Below, piece by piece: positions 8,036-19,407 of a DNA stretch of 64,000 nt. Source of the stretch: Thiotrichaceae bacterium (GTDB lineage: Bacteria > Pseudomonadota > Gammaproteobacteria > SZUA-140); NCBI GenBank assembly GCA_002401765.2, contig NVTY02000061.1, positions 1-64,000 of the forward strand, read 5' to 3'. The translations under genes and the position numbers were made by a program. How positions within the stretch are numbered: position 1 is the stretch's first letter; each line of letters opens with the position of its first letter. The notes under the pieces are model-generated. The model was not told where the DNA came from and ran no database searches. It was given only the letters and a program-made list of their open reading frames with translations.

Positions 8036-8452
8036 CTATTCTTTGGGCTGTGTTGTGGCCAGAGAAAGTTTCACAATGCCCAGCTGCCTGGCGGCGTCCA
8101 TCGCGGTGACAACGGCCTGGTGAGGCGTATTGGCATCGGCACTAATCACAAGTGAGACATTTTTACGGCCATCGGCGGCAAGCTGAATCGCTTTTTTTAA
8201 GGTAGTCGTCTGGCGATTAACAACCTTTTGCTGGTTGATATAAAAGCGCCCTTTGACATCAATCGTTAAATCAATCGGTGCAATCGCTGCCTCCACCGGT
8301 TCAACATTGGCCTCCGGTAGGTCAATTGTAATTTCGGATTCTCTGGTAAAGGTGGTTGAGACCATAAAAAAGATCAGCAGCAGAAAAACCACATCTATCA
8401 GTGACGTCAGGTTTACATCCGGGTCTTGCTTGGTAAATTGACGCAGGTTCAC
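8036..8452 (-). CDS. exbD: Biopolymer transport protein ExbD/TolR family, 138 aa
   Basis: This is a subunit of a proton-driven inner-membrane motor. One membrane helix near the N-terminus (VVFLLLIFFMV, about residues 22-33) is preceded by the family aspartate in LTSLIDVVF, the proton-binding position. The rest is a periplasmic domain. It follows exbB after 16 bases and precedes msbA by two. No TonB or TolA partner is encoded nearby, so which system it energises cannot be read from context. Confidence 0.92.
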   Translation of the reverse strand: MNLRQFTKQDPDVNLTSLIDVVFLLLIFFMVSTTFTRESEITIDLPEANVEPVEAAIAPIDLTIDVKGRFYINQQKVVNRQTTTLKKAIQLAADGRKNVSLVISADANTPHQAVVTAMDAARQLGIVKLSLATTQPKE

Positions 8453-8468
8453 GGTTTATAAGACTCGA

Positions 8469-9095
8469 TCATGGGATCCGCTGTTCATTTTCACGCGCAC
8501 CATGCAGTACTTCGACCATTTTGATTGATTCAGCCTCCATGATACAAACAAGCGTCTCAACCTTGCCGCGAAAATGACGATAAAAAATCAGGCTAGGAAT
8601 TGCGACCGAGATCCCGGTGGCGGTGGTAATCAATGCCTCAGAAATGCCACCCGCCAGCACGGCAGGGTCACCTACGCCGGCGGTGGTGATGGCTGCAAAG
8701 ACTTTAATCATGCCAATGACGGTGCCTAATAGGCCTAATAGCGGTGTGATGGAGGCGATGGTACCCAATGTATTGAGGTAACGTTCAAGCTCGTTGACCA
8801 CCTGACGCCCCGTATCTTCGATACTCTCTTTCATCACCTGACGTTCGTGACGTAAATTAACCAGCCCCGCGGCCAATATTTTGCCAAGCGGGGACTCTTC
8901 ACGCAGGCGGGCAATCTCTCCCGCATTCAATTTGTTCTGCTTTTCCAGTTTCCAGATTGTGGTGACCAGATCGTTAGGGCAGATTTTTTGTTTTTGCAGC
9001 GACCATGAGCGCTCGACAATAATCGCGAAGGCGATCATTGAACAGAGCAGGATCGGTATCATTAACCAGCCGCCGGATTGTACAAGTTCGAGCAC
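8469..9095 (-). CDS. exbB: MotA/TolQ/ExbB proton channel family protein, 208 aa
   Basis: This is the pentameric channel partner of ExbD. Three membrane helices are visible: near residues 10-27, about 107-130 (ITPLLGLLGTVIGMIKVF, the family signature) and about 148-172 (LITTATGISVAIPSL). It lacks the long N-terminal extension of some ExbB proteins. The start is a GTG at 9095 with AAGGG about eleven bases upstream. The exbB-exbD-msbA-lpxK order recurs in gammaproteobacteria, as in Pseudomonas. Confidence 0.93.
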   Translation of the reverse strand: MLELVQSGGWLMIPILLCSMIAFAIIVERSWSLQKQKICPNDLVTTIWKLEKQNKLNAGEIARLREESPLGKILAAGLVNLRHERQVMKESIEDTGRQVVNELERYLNTLGTIASITPLLGLLGTVIGMIKVFAAITTAGVGDPAVLAGGISEALITTATGISVAIPSLIFYRHFRGKVETLVCIMEAESIKMVEVLHGARENEQRIP

Positions 9096-9179
9096 GTGCG
9101 TTTAATCCCTTTTTTAGTGAATAATAACAGTGGACATCATACCGGAATAAACACTGTTTTTCACACTCTTGAGAGGAAT

Positions 9180-11525
9180 TCAGCGCAATAGGTCCGAGTG
9201 CCAGTAACGCTTATTTTGATAGCGATAACGCGCGAAAGAACGCACCTCCCCCGCGTGGTTAAAATGAAAGGTCATGGCGCCCGTTGCGGCACTGATAAAC
9301 ATTTTACTGCCTTGTTGCTGATAGCGTTGTGTCACCTCAGAATGCGGGAAGTGGTAGCGATTTAAGTACCCCGCAGGAAACAGCACATACTGGGGTGCGA
9401 CGGCCGCAACAAAGAGATCGCTTGATGAACTTTTGCTACCGTGATGTGGTGCAACCACCACACGTGCCATTAATTTCCCTGGCTGGTCATTCAGTAATGC
9501 GCGCTCAGCAGCGGCTTCAATATCACCGGTTAATAGTAGCGAGCTACCACGCAAGCCAATGTCATCGACACTACTGACACGCAGCACACATGAGGCGTCA
9601 TTGCCTTTAAAGCCCTGTGGTGGCGGATGCAGTATTTCAAACCGTACATTGTCCCACTGCCATTCATCACCCGCCACGCAGTGCTGTGCTGCGGGCTGCC
9701 ACGTGACTCGCTCTGGCACACTGGTGATTACTTGCGAAACCACTATCTGCGACATCACTGATTGAGCTCCGCCCATATGATCATTATCACCGTGACCAAT
9801 TACCAACATATCGACGCGCTTAACACCGGCATGATTCAGAAAGGGAATCACAACCGCACTACCGGTATCGAAGCGCTCACTAAAGCGCGGCCCGGTATCA
9901 TAGACCAGCGTATGGTTTTTTGTCTGCACAACGGCGGCTAGCCCCTGACCAACATCTAGCAATGTAAACCACCAATCACCGTCAGCAGGGCGTAGCGGCG
10001 TTACCAAAAAAAGAGGCAGGAGCCAAATGACGCCGAGCCAGCGCCCTGGCAGACCACGCGGTGCCAACAGCAGTAAGGTGCCGATCAGGGCGGGTATATA
10101 GGTCCATTTAGGCGGTGGATGCTGTTGCCACAGCCCCTGCTCCTGATTTTCAAGGAATTCAAGAAAGGGCCATAAGAATGAAAGTGCTGTCGATGCTGCG
10201 TCCAGTAATAGCGAAGCCATCTCAGGAAAATATAGCACACATGAGGTCCCCAGCAACACCAGCGGCACAACAACAAAGCTAACCCACGGTACCGCTATAA
10301 AGTTAGCCACCGGTGATAAAAGTGGCAATTGCTGAAATGTCATCAATAATGGCAGTAACAACGCGATCGTCACCACCACATGCACCCTGCCCCAACGCCA
10401 CCAGAGGTCACGCCTGGCAAGACGGCAACTCATGGCAAAGATAATCGCTGCAACCGCGCCGAATGAGAGCCAGAAACCAGCAGACATCACCACAAATGGG
10501 TCTATCACAAGCACTATCATAAGGGCCAGTGCCAAGGCATCGCTGAAGCGCCGTTGGCGCTGTAAAAATAGCATTAACATCACCACCAGCACCATCACTA
10601 AGGCGCGCTGAGTGGGTATCGTGAAGCCAGCCAGGGCCGCGTAACATGTAGCGGCTAGCAGGCCCGCTACCGCCGCCACTCTGGGTGCCGGCCAATGCAT
10701 GGTGGCGCTTGCGAAGCGCGACCAGAGAAATTGCACCAGTATAAAAGCCATTCCAGCCACTAGTCCGATATGCAATCCCGAGATCGCAACCAGGTGGATG
10801 GTGCCGGTCTTTCTTAATACCCCCCATTGAGGCTCGCTAATGGCCTGCCGCTCACCTATTGCGAGCGCGGTGATAATGCCTTTAAACTCGGCTTCTTTGA
10901 GCTGTGTACTAATGGCACTCGCCAGTGATTGCCGCAAGCGTTGCAATGGGTAGTGCATCATATCGCTTGCCAATAGCCGGTTATCTTCCGAACCCCGAAT
11001 GTAACCCGTGGCCTGAATTCGCTGCTGAAATAGCCATCCTTCATAATCAAAACCACCAGGATTCATAAACCCATGCGGCCTTTTCAAGCGCACCATTAAT
11101 TGCCAGCGATCTCCGACAGAGAGTTCTGGCGCATTGTTGTACCAGTTAAGTCGCACATGGCGCGGTGAAATCTCAATAATATTGCCCTGATGCTGCATCT
11201 GCTCAATATCAAATAAAAATCGCCATTTATGACCTGTTTTTTGTGGCAACGAGGCAATCGTTCCCACAATCACCAAATCTTGCTTTTCTAGCGCGGGGGG
11301 TAACGGTGTCAATAGCACTAATGTGGCCTGTAGCCACGCCCAGTGAAACCCTATCAGCAGAAATAGCAGTGATCTCAATCGTTTGAAAAGCCACAAGGCG
11401 GGTACGAGTAGCAGTAACACTAGCCAACCGACTGTGTACGCTAATGACGTGAGTGGCAATTCAGCTAACTGTTGAAACAGTAATATGCCCGCCAAAAATG
11501 CGACTGCTGCTATACGCATATCCAT
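9180..11525 (-). CDS. comEC: DNA internalization-related competence protein ComEC/Rec2, 781 aa
   Basis: ComEC forms the inner-membrane channel for single-stranded DNA uptake in natural transformation. The N-terminal DUF4131-like region with membrane helices and an OB-type fold (about 1-200) is followed by the multi-helix Competence domain (about 205-480). The C-terminal metallo-beta-lactamase domain (about 515-760) has DVGQG, the metal-binding GHGDNDHMGG and PHHGSKSS motifs. Length fits the family (750-800), and no frameshift is seen. A periplasmic DNA ligase at 35.6 kb would fit a competent cell. Transcribed divergently from the DUF2062 gene. Confidence 0.94.
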   Translation of the reverse strand: MDMRIAAVAFLAGILLFQQLAELPLTSLAYTVGWLVLLLLVPALWLFKRLRSLLFLLIGFHWAWLQATLVLLTPLPPALEKQDLVIVGTIASLPQKTGHKWRFLFDIEQMQHQGNIIEISPRHVRLNWYNNAPELSVGDRWQLMVRLKRPHGFMNPGGFDYEGWLFQQRIQATGYIRGSEDNRLLASDMMHYPLQRLRQSLASAISTQLKEAEFKGIITALAIGERQAISEPQWGVLRKTGTIHLVAISGLHIGLVAGMAFILVQFLWSRFASATMHWPAPRVAAVAGLLAATCYAALAGFTIPTQRALVMVLVVMLMLFLQRQRRFSDALALALMIVLVIDPFVVMSAGFWLSFGAVAAIIFAMSCRLARRDLWWRWGRVHVVVTIALLLPLLMTFQQLPLLSPVANFIAVPWVSFVVVPLVLLGTSCVLYFPEMASLLLDAASTALSFLWPFLEFLENQEQGLWQQHPPPKWTYIPALIGTLLLLAPRGLPGRWLGVIWLLPLFLVTPLRPADGDWWFTLLDVGQGLAAVVQTKNHTLVYDTGPRFSERFDTGSAVVIPFLNHAGVKRVDMLVIGHGDNDHMGGAQSVMSQIVVSQVITSVPERVTWQPAAQHCVAGDEWQWDNVRFEILHPPPQGFKGNDASCVLRVSSVDDIGLRGSSLLLTGDIEAAAERALLNDQPGKLMARVVVAPHHGSKSSSSDLFVAAVAPQYVLFPAGYLNRYHFPHSEVTQRYQQQGSKMFISAATGAMTFHFNHAGEVRSFARYRYQNKRYWHSDLLR

Positions 11526-11604
11526 CCTTGGTTATGCTAGAGATACTCTGTCGAGTAGGATGCCAAATATAGACAGCTACCGCCAGTTTAGCTATTGTTA
11601 ACGG

Positions 11605-12138
11605 ATGCCAAAAAAAATAATAAAAAGGTTCCTTCCCGATTACAACAAGATTAAAGAGCATAAACACCTACAGATATTTGGAAAGCTGATTCACGACCCC
11701 AATCTATGGCACCTTAATCGTCGCTCAGTTTCTGGCGCATTTTCTGTGGGGCTATTTATGGCATTTGTTCCCGTGCCATTTCAGATGGTGTTAGCCGCCG
11801 CCGCCGCCATACCATTGCGTGTAAACCTGCCGATATCAGCCGCGCTTGTCTGGATATCAAACCCGCTTACGATGCCGCCGCTCTTCTATGGCTGCTATAA
11901 ATTTGGCGCATGGGTGCTCAACACACCGGTGCAAGATATTGAATTTGTCCTCTCGATTGAATGGTTAATGACCCAACTGGGTGATATCTGGGCGCCTTTT
12001 TTACTCGGCTGCTTTCTAATGGGCACTTTTTGCGCACTGATCAGCAATTTGATTATTCGCATGCTGTGGCGATCACTGGTATTAAAAGGGTGGCAAGAAC
12101 GCCGCAGACGTCGCAAGGAAAAACGCCAAAATAGTTAG
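11605..12138 (+). CDS. DUF2062 domain membrane protein, 177 aa
   Basis: The sequence shows the DUF2062 pattern: DPNLWHLNRRSVSGAFSVGL, then FVPVPFQMVLAA and WISNPLTMPP, with two or three membrane helices and a very basic C-terminus (ERRRRRKEKRQ). The family is common in gammaproteobacteria and has no established function. It is the only plus-strand gene in the envelope block, divergent from comEC and convergent with lolD (14 bases between stops). The ATG at 11605 has no strong ribosome binding site. Confidence 0.88.
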   Translation: MPKKIIKRFLPDYNKIKEHKHLQIFGKLIHDPNLWHLNRRSVSGAFSVGLFMAFVPVPFQMVLAAAAAIPLRVNLPISAALVWISNPLTMPPLFYGCYKFGAWVLNTPVQDIEFVLSIEWLMTQLGDIWAPFLLGCFLMGTFCALISNLIIRMLWRSLVLKGWQERRRRRKEKRQNS

Positions 12139-12152
12139 CCAGGCTTGGGCGG

Positions 12153-12860
12153 TCAAGCTGCCCGTTGATCTTTTAGCACACCATCTTCAAGCACTAAAAT
12201 GCGATCCATGCGCTTAGCAAGTGACGCTTCGTGGGTCACCACCACAAAACTGGTATTCAGTGCCTGATTTAATTCCAGCATCAGACCATAAATATGATCT
12301 GCATTTTTTCGATCCAGATTGCCGGTTGGTTCGTCCGCCAATATACATTTAGGCTCAGTCACTAATGCACGCGCGACTGCTGCCCGTTGGCGCTCACCAC
12401 CCGACATTTCGCCGGGCTTATGATGAGAGCGGTTTTTTAGGCCCACTTTATCAAGCAGTGCTGCCGCACGTTCGCTCGCAATCGCTGGTGACAGACCTCG
12501 AATTAACAGCGGCATCGCAACATTCTCTAAGGCAGAAAACTCAGCCAGCAGATGATGAAATTGGTAAACAAAACCGAGCGTACTATTACGCAACTGGCTG
12601 CGTTGCCGCTCACTCAACTGCATCATATCTTTGCCTAGCACCTGCACCTCGCCACCCGATGCGGTATCAAGTCCGCCTAAAAGATGTAATAAGGTACTTT
12701 TGCCCTGTCCGGAGCTACCGATAATCGCAATACGCTCACCGACCGCGACTTCAAAATTGATGCCGCGTAGCACGTCAACATTCATTCCACCTTCAGTAAA
12801 GCGCTTTTGCAGGTTAATACACTGCAGCACTGGCGGTGATTGATCTAAGTGATCACTCAT
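12153..12860 (-). CDS. lolD: Lipoprotein-releasing system ATP-binding protein LolD, 235 aa
   Basis: LolD is the ATPase of the LolCDE transporter, which extracts outer-membrane lipoproteins from the inner membrane and passes them to LolA. Walker A is GSSGQGKST, the signature MSGGERQR and Walker [14 protein letters not shown] chose the ATG at 12860 (MSDHLDQS) instead of an upstream start at 12941, since it gives the family length of about 233 and an eight-base overlap with the lolC stop; the longer version would add 27 residues read through lolC. Confidence 0.94.
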   Translation of the reverse strand: MSDHLDQSPPVLQCINLQKRFTEGGMNVDVLRGINFEVAVGERIAIIGSSGQGKSTLLHLLGGLDTASGGEVQVLGKDMMQLSERQRSQLRNSTLGFVYQFHHLLAEFSALENVAMPLLIRGLSPAIASERAAALLDKVGLKNRSHHKPGEMSGGERQRAAVARALVTEPKCILADEPTGNLDRKNADHIYGLMLELNQALNTSFVVVTHEASLAKRMDRILVLEDGVLKDQRAA

Positions 12861-14100
12861 AACGCAATGCCTCAGCGGGTTGGGTGCGCGATGCTCGCCA
12901 TGCCGGATAGAGCGTCGCAATGAAGGAGATAGTGAGCGCAACCGAGCTAATCTGAATCACGTCAGCGATGCGCATATCGGATGGAAGATCACTAATATAA
13001 TAGACCTCAGCGGCCAGAAATTGAATGCTGAATAACTTCTCGATGGCGGGAACCAGGGTCTCGACATTCAGCGCCAGCACCACCCCACCGATTGTCCCGA
13101 GCAGTGTACCGATCACCCCGATCAATGCCCCCTGGACAATAAATATCCCCATGATTGAGCCCGGACTTGCACCTAACGTCCGCAAGATGGCGATATCACT
13201 CTCTTTATCGGTCACCATCATCACCAACGTAGAAACAATGTTAAATGCAGCGACCGCGACGATGAGAAATAGGATGACAAACATCACCGTTTTTTCCATC
13301 TGTACCGCGCGAAAAAAATTGGCGTGCTGGCGCGTCCAGTCACTTGCGCTATAACCTATCGGCAGTTCATTGAGTAGTTGGCGTGTCAGCTTAGGGGCGG
13401 CGAACATATCATCCATCTTAATGCGTACCCCGGTCACACCGCCATCCAATCGAAACAGGCGCGAGGCATCTTCTATATGCAGCAATGCCAACGCACTATC
13501 GTATTCATACATGCCAATCTCGAATACACCGACCACGGTAAAACGTTTAAGGCGCGGTAAAACCCCAACAGCCGTGACGCTTGCTTGCGGCGTAATCAAG
13601 GTGACTCTATCGCCCATCCCCGCACGCATCGAAAGCGCCAGGTCTTTTCCCAGGATGATGCCGAATTCACCCGCCTGTAGGTTATCCAGTGTCCCTGCGA
13701 GCATCTTATCGCCAAGCTGCGACACTTCGCCTTCCTGCGATGGTAGGATGCCGCGAATCAATGTGCCACTGACGATTGCGCCCTGACTCAACATCCCTTC
13801 TGCATGAATGAAGGGCGCAATCCCGGTTACCCCTTCATACTGACGAACTAAGTCCCCCACTTGTTGCCACTCTTGCAGCGGTTTACCAACCGCCTGCACG
13901 GTGGCATGAGAAACAACCCCCAGAATACGTTCACGCAGTTCTTTTTCAAAACCGTTCATCACAGAAATAACCGTAATCAACACAGTTACCCCAAGGGCTA
14001 TTCCAAGCATCGAGATTAACGAGATAAAAGAGATAAAGTGATTGCGGCGTTTTGCGCGCGTATAACGCAGGCCAATGAATATTTCTAACGGTCTGAACAT
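12853..14100 (-). CDS. lolC: Lipoprotein-releasing system permease LolC/LolE family, 415 aa
   Basis: This is the membrane subunit of the lipoprotein-releasing ABC transporter. The N-terminal [26 protein letters not shown] segment and first membrane helix, a periplasmic MacB-like domain (about 50-250) and three C-terminal helices (about 270-395) match the family. Only one permease gene is present beside lolD. Many gammaproteobacteria have a single LolF-type permease working as a homodimer, so this may be LolF rather than half of a LolC/LolE pair; the sequence alone does not settle this. Confidence 0.93.
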   Translation of the reverse strand: MFRPLEIFIGLRYTRAKRRNHFISFISLISMLGIALGVTVLITVISVMNGFEKELRERILGVVSHATVQAVGKPLQEWQQVGDLVRQYEGVTGIAPFIHAEGMLSQGAIVSGTLIRGILPSQEGEVSQLGDKMLAGTLDNLQAGEFGIILGKDLALSMRAGMGDRVTLITPQASVTAVGVLPRLKRFTVVGVFEIGMYEYDSALALLHIEDASRLFRLDGGVTGVRIKMDDMFAAPKLTRQLLNELPIGYSASDWTRQHANFFRAVQMEKTVMFVILFLIVAVAAFNIVSTLVMMVTDKESDIAILRTLGASPGSIMGIFIVQGALIGVIGTLLGTIGGVVLALNVETLVPAIEKLFSIQFLAAEVYYISDLPSDMRIADVIQISSVALTISFIATLYPAWRASRTQPAEALRYE

Positions 14101-14177
14101 TGCGGCATTAAAGCATAATTAGGCTTGGAAATAAGTAAATTATTCATTGGTTTCAAACTGATGATTAACTTGAAAAA

Positions 14178-14254
<77 letters not shown>

Positions 14255-14339
14255 AGTGTGTTGCTAATTGACTGTCTTTCTGGTGGTTTTAAAATGCAGA
14301 CAGGGTATGCGGACACTTAACGATAAATTGATTTAAATC

Positions 14340-14462
14340 TGTAACTACTCAGCTTACTCCTGAAATCTGCCATTTCTACGTTGAAAAATGATCATTTACA
14401 CCTGTAAACTCCTATTTTCCGCCTTGAACTAGCAGATTTCAGAAGCAACCTGAATAGTTACA
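14340..14462. mobile_element. 123-bp MITE-like palindromic element
   Basis: Bases 14340-14370 and the reverse complement of 14432-14462 match at 26 or more of 31 positions, beginning TGTAACTA and ending CTGAAATCTGC. Similarity continues inward more weakly, so the whole unit can fold into one long hairpin. ATC flanks both sides (14337-14339 and 14463-14465), a possible target duplication. It encodes no protein. It sits between tRNA-Pro and the 3' end of the merR gene. Confidence 0.75.
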
Positions 14463-14466
14463 ATCT

Positions 14467-14820
14467 TTATTTGATAAGTGCTAAAACTTCTTCAAGATCT
14501 TTACGTATTTCACGAACGAGTTGACGGCTGCGACTATTGTCACTCTTCATCTCGCTACCCGATAATTTTTGACGCGCGCCACCAATGGTAAAGCCTTCTT
14601 CGTATAATAAACCACGAATCTGGCGTACTAACATCACATCCTGACGTTGGTAATAACGTCGATTGCCGCGTCGCTTAACAGGGTTAAGGTGTGGAAATTC
14701 CTGCTCCCAATAGCGAAGCACATGTGGTTTCACACCGCAAAGCTCGCTCACTTCACCAATGGTGAAATAACGCTTACCGGGTATCGATGGTAACTCACTG
14801 TTGCTGCTGGGTTCCAGCAT
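14467..14820 (-). CDS. MerR-family transcriptional regulator, 117 aa
   Basis: The winged-helix MerR DNA-binding domain fills residues 17-85: [25 protein letters not shown] is the helix-turn-helix and [13 protein letters not shown] the wing. A short coiled-coil C-terminus follows, with no Cys or ligand-binding domain, so this is the small MlrA/CarA-type class, not a metal sensor. It overlaps the ihfA 3' end by 26 bases; a MerR gene directly after ihfA is common in gammaproteobacteria. Its targets are unknown. Confidence 0.9.
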   Translation of the reverse strand: MLEPSSNSELPSIPGKRYFTIGEVSELCGVKPHVLRYWEQEFPHLNPVKRRGNRRYYQRQDVMLVRQIRGLLYEEGFTIGGARQKLSGSEMKSDNSRSRQLVREIRKDLEEVLALIK

Positions 14821-15100
14821 GGGCCTCTACTCTCGCTTTTAACTTTTGTCCGGGGTGAAAGGTCACCACACGCCGTGCTGTAATCGGAATTTCTTCACCC
14901 GTCTTTGGGTTTCGTCCTGGTCGCTGGCTTTTATCTCGAAGATTGAAATTACCAAAACCAGAAAGCTTGACCTGTTTTCCGGTGGTCAGTGCTTTACGCA
15001 CCTCTTCGAAAAACATTTCAACCAGATCTTTTGCCTCTCGTTTGTTGAGCCCAAACTCTTCAAACAATCTCTCTGCCATATCCGCTTTTGTTAGCGCCAT
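14795..15100 (-). CDS. ihfA: Integration host factor subunit alpha, 101 aa
   Basis: IHF-alpha pairs with IHF-beta to bend DNA sharply in recombination, replication and transcription. [15 protein letters not shown] starts the helical body, [10 protein letters not shown] and [14 protein letters not shown] form the beta arm with the DNA-intercalating proline, and [13 protein letters not shown] closes the fold. Length matches the family. It lies five bases after pheT, the conserved pheT-ihfA arrangement. A lambda-type integrase at the left of the window would probably need IHF. Confidence 0.97.
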   Translation of the reverse strand: MALTKADMAERLFEEFGLNKREAKDLVEMFFEEVRKALTTGKQVKLSGFGNFNLRDKSQRPGRNPKTGEEIPITARRVVTFHPGQKLKARVEAHAGTQQQQ

Positions 15101-15105
15101 AATTT

Positions 15106-17487
15106 TTATTCTCTCAGTGTCGCCCCGAGGTTTTCATTGAGTGACGACAGCACCCGCACCACCACGCCGTCAATTTCACTGTCCATTAGAGTGCGTGAAA
15201 ACTCCTGTAAGGTCAACCCTAATGCGACACTTTTTCTTCCTGAATCAACACCTTTGCCTTGATACACATCAAACAACTGCAGCTCCTGTAAGAGGGCACC
15301 TGCGGCTGATCTCACACAATCGCTTATGCTCTGTGAGGATACATTTTCATCGACAATGACGGCAATATCACGGCGTACTGCAGGAAATTTAGATAATTCG
15401 TGAAAGGCTGGCAAGGCCCTTTTAGCGATCACATCGTAGCTAATTTCGAACAGAAAGGTGTTGCCTTCTAGTCCTGATTTTTTTGCAATTTCAGGGTGAA
15501 GTAATCCTAGATACCCACAAAGCACACCGCTTTTATCTCTAATCGCAGCAGATTGTCCGGGATGCAGTGCAGGATGTGCTTCAGCATTGAAGACAAATTC
15601 CTGATCTGAGGCTAGCGCCAACAACGCCTCGACATCGGCCTTGAGATCAAAGAAATCAATTTCACGCGCTTTTTGCCCCCACTGCTCAGCGGATTGATTG
15701 CCACATACCACACCAGCAACCACCTTCTCTTCTTTTCGCTGGTGCAACTCACCACAAAATCTCACCCCAACCTCAAAGAAGCGAATACGTTTCTGTTGAC
15801 GGTTTTGGTTGTAGCTAAGCGCTTGTAGTAACCCTGTCCAGAGCGTTGAGCGCATCACTGACATCTCTGCCGAAATTGGATTGGCTAGCTTAATCGCGGT
15901 TGCATCGGGGTTCAGCCGCAACTGCTGCTGCTCGTCAACAAAGCTATAGGTAATCGCTTCCTGGTAGTTTCGATCAACAAATAGCTGTCGAATGCGCGAT
16001 GGGGTTACCAATGTCTCAGATGCTGCGTTGATTTGAATGCGAGCCACCGGCGGAATGCTCGGGATATTATCGTAACCAAAAATACGCGCCAACTCTTCAA
16101 TCAAATCCGCTTCAATCGAAATATCAAAACGGAATGATGGCGCGACTGCGCACCACTCACCATTAGCCGAGCACTCAGTCTTCATCCCCAGGCGACTTAA
16201 AATTTCAGTCACATCATCTTTCGCCAGCTCAACGCCTAACAGTCGTTTAAGACGTGTCGCACGCAGCGTAACGGGCACTCGTTTGGGTAGCTGAGCAGCA
16301 TTCACCACTTCTGTGATCGGCCCCACATCACCGCCAACAATCTCTTTCAGTAAGCGCGTCGCGCGCTCCAGCGCACGGCGCGGCAATTCATAGTCAACCC
16401 CGCGTTCAAAGCGGTGTGAGGCGTTCGTGTGTAAACCATAACGGCGTGCTTTACCGGCAATTACATCCGGGTCAAAAAAGGCGCTTTCCAAAAACAGATC
16501 AACGGTCTCATCTTCAACCGCACTATCACTCCCCCCCATTACTCCTGCCAGCGCTAATGGGCCATTTTGATCCGCTATCACCAGGGTATCCTTGGTTAGC
16601 TTGATGGTTTCATCGTTTAATAGCTTGACCTGTTCATCACTGTTGGCAAGGCGCACATTGATGCCACCGGAAAGTTTATTGAGGTCGAAGGCATGCATCG
16701 GCTGCCCGAGCTCAAGCATCACGTAATTGGTGACATCGACCACGGCACTAATGCTGCGCACACCACTGCGACGCAGGCGTTCCTGCATCCACATCGGTGT
16801 TACCGCTTTAGGGTTAATGCCTTTCATTATACGTCCCAGATAACGTGGGCACGCATGAGTCGCACCAATACTCACTGGGAATTGATCCGTAATGGTTGAC
16901 TCAACGACAACCTCGGCCACTGCCGTTAATTCGCAACGATTGAGCACGCCCACTTCACGTGCAATACCCGAGATACTGAGGCAATCGCTTCGATTAGGGG
17001 TTAATCCCAATTCAAGTGTGACATCATCCAACTGAAGATAATCACGGATGTTAGCGCCAACAGGTGCATCACTTGGTAGCGGCATCAATCCATCGGCATT
17101 GTCAGCCAGGCCAATCTCCTGCTCAGAACAGAGCATTCCCATTGATGGCACACCACGTAGCTTGGCCTTTTTAATCTTAAAGTTACCCGGTAGCACCGCA
17201 CCCACACAGGCGGTCGGCACCAACATCCCCACATGTACATTCTTCGCCCCGCAAACGATTTGAAGTGGCTCCGCTTCACCGACATTAACAGTACAAATCT
17301 GTAATTTGTCGGCTTCAGGGTGAGATTCAACCGTTAATACTTCACCCACCACAACACCGCTAAATGCCGCTGCAACAGGTGATTCAGCATCGACCTCAAG
17401 ACCGGCCATGGTTAACTGTTTTGAAAGCGTTTCGATAGAGATGTCAGGATTCACCCACTCTCTTAGCCACTGCACACTAAATTTCAT
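15106..17487 (-). CDS. pheT: Phenylalanine--tRNA ligase beta subunit, 793 aa
   Basis: PheT forms the alpha2-beta2 PheRS that charges tRNA-Phe. It has the N-terminal EMAP/OB tRNA-binding domain (about 39-150, with [15 protein letters not shown]), the B3/B4 editing domain (about 200-390), the B5 domain (about 400-470), the catalytic-like core and the C-terminal FDX-ACB anticodon-binding domain (about 700-793, starting near [16 protein letters not shown]). Length is normal. The gap to pheS is 126 bases, longer than usual for this pair. Confidence 0.97.
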   Translation of the reverse strand: MKFSVQWLREWVNPDISIETLSKQLTMAGLEVDAESPVAAAFSGVVVGEVLTVESHPEADKLQICTVNVGEAEPLQIVCGAKNVHVGMLVPTACVGAVLPGNFKIKKAKLRGVPSMGMLCSEQEIGLADNADGLMPLPSDAPVGANIRDYLQLDDVTLELGLTPNRSDCLSISGIAREVGVLNRCELTAVAEVVVESTITDQFPVSIGATHACPRYLGRIMKGINPKAVTPMWMQERLRRSGVRSISAVVDVTNYVMLELGQPMHAFDLNKLSGGINVRLANSDEQVKLLNDETIKLTKDTLVIADQNGPLALAGVMGGSDSAVEDETVDLFLESAFFDPDVIAGKARRYGLHTNASHRFERGVDYELPRRALERATRLLKEIVGGDVGPITEVVNAAQLPKRVPVTLRATRLKRLLGVELAKDDVTEILSRLGMKTECSANGEWCAVAPSFRFDISIEADLIEELARIFGYDNIPSIPPVARIQINAASETLVTPSRIRQLFVDRNYQEAITYSFVDEQQQLRLNPDATAIKLANPISAEMSVMRSTLWTGLLQALSYNQNRQQKRIRFFEVGVRFCGELHQRKEEKVVAGVVCGNQSAEQWGQKAREIDFFDLKADVEALLALASDQEFVFNAEAHPALHPGQSAAIRDKSGVLCGYLGLLHPEIAKKSGLEGNTFLFEISYDVIAKRALPAFHELSKFPAVRRDIAVIVDENVSSQSISDCVRSAAGALLQELQLFDVYQGKGVDSGRKSVALGLTLQEFSRTLMDSEIDGVVVRVLSSLNENLGATLRE

Positions 17488-17613
17488 ATAAATTTAGGGA
17501 AAAGATACCAGGGTAAAGAGTAAAGATAACAAGCGAGTAGTCAAAATATTCTAGCCACAATGCTTTTATCTCTATCCCTTCCCTCTTTTTCCTTTCCCCT
17601 TTCCCCTTATTTA

Positions 17614-18663
<1,050 letters not shown>

Positions 18664-18678
18664 CTATCTAAACCCAAC

Positions 18679-18708
18679 AAAAAAGGGGAAAGGCATAGGC
18701 CTTTCCCC
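18679..18708 (-). terminator. Intrinsic terminator or attenuator between rplT and pheS
   Basis: GGGGAAAGGC (18685-18694) and GCCTTTCCCC (18699-18708) are perfect 10-base arms around ATAG. On the minus strand the hairpin is followed by six T bases (18684-18679). It would end transcripts from thrS-infC-rpmI-rplT before pheS. I found no Phe-rich leader peptide like E. coli pheM in front of it, so amino-acid attenuation is not supported. Confidence 0.8.
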
Positions 18709-18776
18709 TCTCTGTTTGTTTTTAAACCCAAGGCATCCAATAATACTCGGGGATAAAAACGGTGTTGCTGTCAGTA

Positions 18777-19130
18777 TTAGAGGCTGGCCTTTGCTTTTTC
18801 TGCAATAGCAGCAAAAGCAACCTTGTCAAATACGGCTAAATCAGCAAGCACTTTACGATCAATCTCGATAGCCGCTTTCTTCAGACCGTTAATAAAACGG
18901 CTGTATGAAAGACCACACTCTCTGGCTTGTGCATTGATACGGACAATCCAAAGTGCACGAAACTGGCGCTTTTTCTGGCGACGATCGCGATAGGCATACT
19001 GACCCGCTTTGGTGACTGCCTGTACAGCAACACGATAGACGTTTTTACGACGTCCACGGTAGCCTTTCGCTTGCTTTAATATTTTTTTGTGTCTGGCGTG
19101 AGCGGTGACACCACGTTTTACTCTAGGCAT
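18777..19130 (-). CDS. rplT: 50S ribosomal protein L20, 117 aa
   Basis: L20 binds 23S rRNA early in large-subunit assembly and in E. coli also represses its own operon. The basic N-terminus [18 protein letters not shown] and the [21 protein letters not shown] block are family signatures, and the length is exact. It follows rpmI by 17 bases, the standard infC-rpmI-rplT order. Confidence 0.98.
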   Translation of the reverse strand: MPRVKRGVTAHARHKKILKQAKGYRGRRKNVYRVAVQAVTKAGQYAYRDRRQKKRQFRALWIVRINAQARECGLSYSRFINGLKKAAIEIDRKVLADLAVFDKVAFAAIAEKAKASL

Positions 19131-19147
19131 GTCTAATCACTCCTCGC

Positions 19148-19345
19148 TTAACTGTAAGGCAACATACGGCTGACCATTTTGGTATCAGCCGGACAAATAA
19201 TGGCAGCAACACGTAGATGACGCTTACGCTTGGTGGTCTTTTTCGTCAAAATATGGCTACGGTGTGATTGTCCGCGCTTAAAGGAACCAGATGCTGTGCG
19301 CTTAAAGCGCTTAGCAGCTCCACTGTGACTCTTGATCTTTGGCAT
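19148..19345 (-). CDS. rpmI: 50S ribosomal protein L35, 65 aa
   Basis: [19 protein letters not shown] at the start and the [22 protein letters not shown] end identify L35; the latter replaces the more usual L-x-x-x-A-x-V-x-x-x-D form. The protein is very basic, and its length is normal. It lies 62 bases after infC in the ribosomal operon. Confidence 0.98.
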   Translation of the reverse strand: MPKIKSHSGAAKRFKRTASGSFKRGQSHRSHILTKKTTKRKRHLRVAAIICPADTKMVSRMLPYS

Positions 19346-19407
19346 TACTTATAACTCCGCATTTGATCTTAATAATTTTGACCCTGCTGAAAATACAGTT
19401 GGGCAAG

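Noticed and set aside
9126..9158. AACAGTG...CACTGTT inverted repeat before comEC's 3' end
   Set aside because: Seven-base arms with a 19-base loop and no T-tract on the proper side.
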